Below, in pieces: positions 61,583-64,000 of a DNA stretch of 64,000 nt. The first letter of the stretch is position 1; each line of letters begins with the position of its first letter. Source of the stretch: Pseudoalteromonas amylolytica (GTDB taxonomy: Bacteria; Pseudomonadota; Gammaproteobacteria; Enterobacterales; Alteromonadaceae); assembly GCF_001854605.1 (NCBI RefSeq), contig NZ_MKJU01000031.1, positions 65,997 to 129,996 on the forward strand. The letters run 5' to 3'. The notes below the pieces were generated by a model. The model worked only from the letters and a program-made list of their open reading frames with translations. It did no database searches and was not told where the DNA came from. Both the position numbers and the translations under genes were made by a program.

Positions 61583-62587
61583 CTACAGGCGAGCATTGTT
61601 AACTTTTGACCACAAGGATACACCGACCCTTTCAAGCGCGGCACTAAAGCCCAATCCTACTTTCTCTGACAGCGTCTTTTTACCTCTATAAGTAACCTTG
61701 AAGAGTTGGTGCGTCTTGTCTAAAGACATCAACACGTCATCACTGGTACTAATTTCATCTACCAGATTGAATGACTTGGCATATGTTGCAAACCAGTGCT
61801 CCCCTGTCGCGACCTTAGATATATCAAGCTGAGGTCTATGTTCTGCAACGAAAGATTTAAACAGGCCATGTGTGTGCTCGATTTCTTCTTTGAACTTTTC
61901 GCGCCCTTTCTCAGTGTTTTCACCAAACATAGTCAATGTACGCTTATATTCACCAGCTGTGATCTGTTCAAAGTCAACATCGTTCTTTTTGAGAATTTTA
62001 TTAAAGTTTGGAATTTGCGCCAACACTCCAATCGAACCGACGATCGCAAAAGGTGCTGCAATGATTTTATCGGCAACACAAGCCATCATATAGCCACCAC
62101 TTGCCGCCACCTTATCTACACAAACCGTAAGTGGTAAGCCGTGCAGCTTTACGCGATTCAGCTGAGAAGCAGCTAAACCATAACCATGGACGACTCCACC
62201 GCCGCTTTCTACATTCACTACCACTTGGTCTTTACTTTTATCAGCGATAGTCAAAATTGCGCTAATCTCCTCGCGTAAATTTTTAACTTCATGAGCATCT
62301 AAGCTGCCGATAAAATCCACCACAAAGACTTTGCCCTCGTCCTGCTCGTCCTGTTGTTTTTTTAATGCTTTATGATAAGCCTTGAGTTCCTTTTTATCTA
62401 AAGCTTGCTCAACAAAACGCCCTTTGGTTTGCTGCATTTGCTTTGACAAATCTTTCAGCTCAACTTCTCCTGATTCATTCTTCGACTTTTGCCCTGCGCC
62501 AACAATCAACGCTACAACAACGCCTATCGCAACAACTAGCGTGACAGCTTTCGCCAAAAACAAACCATACTCAAATAAAAATGCCAA
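61583..62587 (-). CDS. sohB: SohB-type inner-membrane peptidase (S49 family)
   Basis: A 334-residue protein with one N-terminal helix (residues about 8-30), a charged linker and the S49 protease fold. The catalytic Ser is in DKVAASGGYMMACVADKI and the general-base Lys region is EYKRTLTMFGENTEKG. It is a periplasm-facing signal-peptide-peptidase-like enzyme. The start ATG at 62587 is the first in frame. Confidence 0.9.
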   Translation of the reverse strand: MAFLFEYGLFLAKAVTLVVAIGVVVALIVGAGQKSKNESGEVELKDLSKQMQQTKGRFVEQALDKKELKAYHKALKKQQDEQDEGKVFVVDFIGSLDAHEVKNLREEISAILTIADKSKDQVVVNVESGGGVVHGYGLAASQLNRVKLHGLPLTVCVDKVAASGGYMMACVADKIIAAPFAIVGSIGVLAQIPNFNKILKKNDVDFEQITAGEYKRTLTMFGENTEKGREKFKEEIEHTHGLFKSFVAEHRPQLDISKVATGEHWFATYAKSFNLVDEISTSDDVLMSLDKTHQLFKVTYRGKKTLSEKVGLGFSAALERVGVSLWSKVNNARL

Positions 62588-62620
62588 CGTTGACTCCTTT
62601 GAAAACTAGCAATAAACCAT

Positions 62621-62645
62621 AAAAAAAGCCGCTTAACAGCGGCTT
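62621..62645 (-). terminator. Terminator of the VolA-like lipase gene
   Basis: The stem AAGCCGC/GCGGCTT with loop TTAACA and a run of seven T's on the minus strand lies just after the lipase stop at 62667. Confidence 0.85.
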
Positions 62646-62666
62646 CTCATCTTGACTCAATAACTA

Positions 62667-64000
62667 TTAATTAGCAATAACTGCAGAGTTAGTTATCTGC
62701 AAGTAAAGCCCTTTTGATTTCAAGAAAGACGCAATTTGTGTTTGCATTTCAACTGCGGCCATGGCATGGCCTTGAGGCGTCCCACCGGTATTTTCACGCA
62801 TTGACGTTGTCAATGATGAAGCATGGTTACCTTGACTAAAGTTAACAACATAACTCATAGGGGTTTCTGAGAGCTGTGTTGTAGATACAGTTTGTAAACC
62901 CATCAAGTTAGCCATAGGTGTACCGCCCGATAAAGGGTTTGCTGTGGTCGGCGGAATAACTGTATCCGCTTTGTTACCGTCAACTCCACCTGTGATCAAA
63001 CTCATGTAAACCGGAGTTTGTACAGCTTGAACAAGGCTTGCATAGTTACCCGGGTCGCCGCTCTCTAACACGGTCTGAGCTGCATAAACAAACTGTTGAA
63101 TAATACTTTGAACCGCTGCCAGTGATTGAGTATCGCCAGTTTCTGCTAGGTGCTTGGTATAAGCCACAAACGCACATGGCGCTACCGCAGATAGGTATGC
63201 AGGATCTTGTGGATTAGGCTCGATACCTTCAACAGGGCAAACGGACGCAGCATTCGTTGCAATAAAGATGATAAATGCCTTAGATGCTAAATTGTTAGCC
63301 GCTAATAAAACAGAACCTTTTACGAACGGGCCGAACTCTTCTGACTCAGCTAAGAAACTCGCGATGCCACTACCGCCACTTGCCAGTGCTGCACTTTGTA
63401 CTTTAAATAACGGGTCAACTTGTGGGTCAAGCGGTAAGTTCGCATGAGCAATAAAGCTTGGTGCAACTATAGCCCCCAACGATTGACCAAAATAGCTAAC
63501 TTGCATCGGGTTCAAACCCAGCGCAGGATTCACAAAGTTCAACCCTAAACGTAAGCCAAGTAAATCCACTGCTGACTGGCGCAAGTTGTCACGTGCAACA
63601 AGTAAAGAAGTCAGGTTCATGTAAGATAGCACTGACCCTTTTGATGCATTGAAATCATCAGTACCATCACCGTCAATATCTAAACCTCGCTCACCGTGCA
63701 TTGGGTGGTCAATCGCAACCGTTGCAAAGCCTTGCGAGCTTAACGCGAGTGTCAGGCCCAACATTGCCTCTTTGTTTGAGGTAATGCCGTGCTGAAGAAT
63801 AACCACAGGCCAGCCTGTTGTTGGTTGTTCAATACCAAATAGCTCAGGGATTGGCTTCGTAATTTGTACAGGCACATTCGCTAGCCACTGAACTTGTGGA
63901 ATCGTGTTGTACTTGGTTAGGAAGCGTGTTGTATCTAGACCGAAATCACGTAGTACGCCACTTGACATCGCCGCACAGGCCGCATCGTTAGTATCCGCTT
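62667..64000 (-). CDS. VolA-type (Pla-1/cef family) extracellular lipase, partial
   Basis: The frame is open to the right edge, so at least 444 C-terminal residues are present and the N-terminus is missing. It is an alpha/beta hydrolase: the nucleophile elbow SYFGQSLGA (Ser in GQSLG), an oxyanion region VVILQHGITSNKEAML, DHPMHGERGLD with an acidic stretch DIDGDGTDDF, and late His in FSQGNHASSL. It matches the VolA lipases of Vibrio and relatives (Pla-1/cef family, N-terminal lipoprotein signal expected outside the window), which release fatty acids from phospholipids at the cell surface. It ends in a hairpin terminator. Confidence 0.85.
   Translation of the reverse strand, partial: ADTNDAACAAMSSGVLRDFGLDTTRFLTKYNTIPQVQWLANVPVQITKPIPELFGIEQPTTGWPVVILQHGITSNKEAMLGLTLALSSQGFATVAIDHPMHGERGLDIDGDGTDDFNASKGSVLSYMNLTSLLVARDNLRQSAVDLLGLRLGLNFVNPALGLNPMQVSYFGQSLGAIVAPSFIAHANLPLDPQVDPLFKVQSAALASGGSGIASFLAESEEFGPFVKGSVLLAANNLASKAFIIFIATNAASVCPVEGIEPNPQDPAYLSAVAPCAFVAYTKHLAETGDTQSLAAVQSIIQQFVYAAQTVLESGDPGNYASLVQAVQTPVYMSLITGGVDGNKADTVIPPTTANPLSGGTPMANLMGLQTVSTTQLSETPMSYVVNFSQGNHASSLTTSMRENTGGTPQGHAMAAVEMQTQIASFLKSKGLYLQITNSAVIAN

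Overview
The window looks like a chromosomal stretch of a marine gammaproteobacterium of the Alteromonadales, most likely Pseudoalteromonas or a close relative. I infer this from the protein sequences and from gene neighbourhoods typical of that group: ccoNOQP-ccoHIS-fnr-uspE-ttcA, ackA-pta beside yfbV, mrp-dcd beside metG, a FabY-type ketosynthase, CLCA_X and DUF2987 proteins, and a VolA-type lipase. The DNA is AT-rich, with strong Shine-Dalgarno sites and many clear hairpin terminators. I saw no rRNA, tRNA, CRISPR array, insertion sequence or prophage.

Layout. 1-2.6 kb: the end of a DUF294-type protein, a DEDDh exonuclease and a convergent BCCT transporter. 2.6-9 kb is the accessory-looking part. 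A divergent fabY/AraC-regulator pair is flanked on both sides by four very short genes, all on the minus strand, for related peptides. Each has a basic leader, a GG-type junction and a 13-17 residue core with Trp and Cys that ends in Pro-Asp. Two of the four carry one-base frameshifts in A runs. A secreted amidohydrolase lies just upstream of two of them. 9.1-10.7 kb: an OmdA/YdeI-like protein, a GreA/B-like factor and a lipoprotein. 11-20.8 kb: the cbb3 oxidase structural and assembly genes, an Fe-S FNR regulator, uspE and ttcA, together an oxygen-limitation module. 21-25 kb: an HD-GYP response regulator and a large hybrid kinase whose sensor end is broken by frameshifts.

25-43 kb: envelope proteins (DUF2987, Bax-like), dgt, a small secreted repeat protein, a PstS-like/porin pair, xthA, a CbiM-like permease, rlmA, yfbV, ackA-pta (acetate overflow and acetyl-phosphate), an ACT protein with an EIIA-Glc-like protein, arsC-like/dapE/M15 peptidase, alaA, an Hpt protein, tapT and a zincin-like CLCA_X gene. 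43-64 kb: an EAL protein with 7TM sensor, dcd, mrp, metG, an RND efflux pair, a small lipoprotein, fadE, an ACE-like M2 peptidase, a two-component ABC exporter with a PH-domain protein, sohB and the C-terminal part of a VolA-type lipase running off the window.

Most of the window is ordinary core genome. The peptide family around fabY is the part most likely to be undescribed: it resembles precursors of ribosomally made, modified or exported peptides, but no modifying enzyme or transporter is recognisable next to it. The disrupted sensor kinase, an EIIA-Glc homologue lacking the His75 equivalent, and the tapT-coupled zincin are further points of interest.
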